From positions 868,001-932,000 of the forward strand of contig CBDCVQ010000019.1 in the NCBI GenBank assembly GCA_965223165.1: a stretch of DNA of 64,000 nucleotides, read 5' to 3'. The stretch is from JABDMH01 sp965223165 (lineage in GTDB: Bacteria; Bacteroidota; Bacteroidia; Chitinophagales; Saprospiraceae). Numbering within the stretch: the stretch's first letter is position 1; each line of letters opens with the position of its first letter. The notes under the pieces were generated by a model. That model worked only from the letters and a program-made list of their open reading frames with translations, was not told the origin of the DNA and made no database searches. The position numbers and the translations under genes are program-made. Of this stretch, positions 63,391-64,000 are shown in pieces.

Positions 63391-64000
63391 TTAGGACAGC
63401 ACACCACCCTGGATTTCCTGGGTACTGATCTTCCGCATCTCGACCTTGCGGATCTTGCCGGTGACCGTCATCGGAAACTGGTCCACAAACTTGATGTATT
63501 TCGGAATCTTGAAGTGGGAGATCCGCTCTTCGCAATAGCGTTTGACCTCATCGGCATGGATCTCCTCGCCGTCCAGTAACTTAATCCAAGCGCAAATCTC
63601 CTCGCCATACTTTTCGTCTGGCACCCCCACGACCTGCGCCTGATCAACCGCCGAATGCTGGCAAAGAAACTGCTCAATCTCCTTGGGATAGACATTTTCG
63701 CCGCCGCGGATGATCATATCCTTGATACGACCCACAATCGAGATATAGCCCTCAGAGTCCATCATGGCAAGATCCCCCGAGTGCATCCACCGAGCCTGGT
63801 CGATCGCTTGCGCAGTCTTCTCCGCATCTTTCCAATAGCCCAGCATCACACAGTAGCCCCTAGTGCAGAGCTCTCCCCTGGATCCGATCGGTACGATCTG
63901 CCCTGTCTCCGGATCTACGATCTTGATCTCGGTATGAGGCATGATGCTACCGACCGTATTCACCCGCTTGTCAAAAGGAGCATCGTGCCTGGTTTGGGTG
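63391..64000 (-). CDS. AMP-binding acyl-CoA synthetase, C-terminal part (5' end outside the window)
   Basis: The frame stays open to the window edge, so 203 residues of the C-terminus are visible; the apparent GTG start at 63963 is internal. Motifs: NTVGSIMPHTEIKI, GELCTRGYCVMLGYWKD, DLAMMDSEGYISIVGRIKDM (hinge), RGGENVYPKEIE and the PMTVTGKIRKVEMR lysine motif. It activates a fatty or other carboxylic acid to its CoA thioester. Chain-length preference cannot be seen. Confidence 0.92.
   Translation of the reverse strand, partial: TQTRHDAPFDKRVNTVGSIMPHTEIKIVDPETGQIVPIGSRGELCTRGYCVMLGYWKDAEKTAQAIDQARWMHSGDLAMMDSEGYISIVGRIKDMIIRGGENVYPKEIEQFLCQHSAVDQAQVVGVPDEKYGEEICAWIKLLDGEEIHADEVKRYCEERISHFKIPKYIKFVDQFPMTVTGKIRKVEMRKISTQEIQGGVLS

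Noticed and set aside
1..64000. CRISPR array, prophage, rRNA operon or replication origin
   Set aside because: No regularly spaced direct repeats, phage structural genes, rRNA sequence, or DnaA-box cluster was seen.

Overview
The window reads as chromosomal DNA of a Bacteroidota bacterium, most likely in or near the Saprospirales. The evidence is a type IX secretion C-terminal signal on two secreted proteins, a one-polypeptide hybrid two-component system, an ECF sigma/FecR/TonB-receptor cluster, DUF4249, DUF6702 and DUF3857 proteins, few Shine-Dalgarno sites, and several TAnnTTTG -7 promoter elements. Base composition is balanced except in a clearly AT-rich islet near 22-24 kb. The order-level assignment is inference from gene content.

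Layout. 1-4.5 kb: two parallel beta-helix proteins flank a clan GH-A-like glycosidase that has a duplicated N-terminal domain. 5.1-9 kb: two translationally coupled DUF3857/transglutaminase-like proteins, the second without catalytic Cys and His. 9-21.6 kb: mostly housekeeping genes (beta-lactamase-fold hydrolase, OmpA-like protein, glycosyltransferase, ahcY, DUF6702, yidD, PQQ-like propeller, cysQ, galE, M16 protease, methylmalonyl-CoA mutase). 21.6-24.1 kb: an islet in which three copies of a group II intron-like, ORF-less element on the minus strand alternate with AT-rich plus-strand genes (a GNAT acetyltransferase and a small membrane protein). 24.2-35.9 kb: hemW, an Omp85-family protein, a FemAB-like acetyltransferase, an O-methyltransferase, a peroxiredoxin, clpS-aat (N-degron pathway), a DUF695-like protein, a lipase-like hydrolase, alaS and an M23 peptidase.

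36-41.8 kb: a TPR/histidine kinase/receiver/AraC hybrid regulator, a small sorting-domain protein and a repeat-rich surface protein. 42-44.4 kb: a STAS-like DUF4325 protein, a Panacea-domain antitoxin followed by a toxin-like frame broken by an amber codon, and a tandem 174-bp repeat made from the 3' end of tRNA-Pro next to tRNA-Pro(GGG) and tRNA-Val(GAC). 44.4-48.1 kb: a DUF5009 acyltransferase coupled to a GH20 hexosaminidase, a DsbA-like protein and a small hypothetical protein.

48.3-57 kb: a minus-strand envelope-signalling and uptake cluster, in transcription order ECF sigma factor, HExxH lipoprotein, FecR anti-sigma factor, TonB receptor, TonB receptor, DUF4249 lipoprotein. A lipoprotein with a duplicated domain is transcribed divergently from the sigma gene. 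58.1-61.1 kb: a 1004-residue LRR adhesin-like protein with seven Cys repeats and a sorting domain. 61.5-62.2 kb: a stretch without convincing ORFs, rich in GNRA-capped hairpins and closed by a strong terminator, read here as a large structured RNA. The window ends with a phosphatidylcholine synthase and a partial acyl-CoA synthetase, both on the minus strand.

The best candidates for something undescribed are the roughly 0.6-0.7 kb structured RNA near 62 kb and the repeated ORF-less group II intron-like elements near 22-24 kb.
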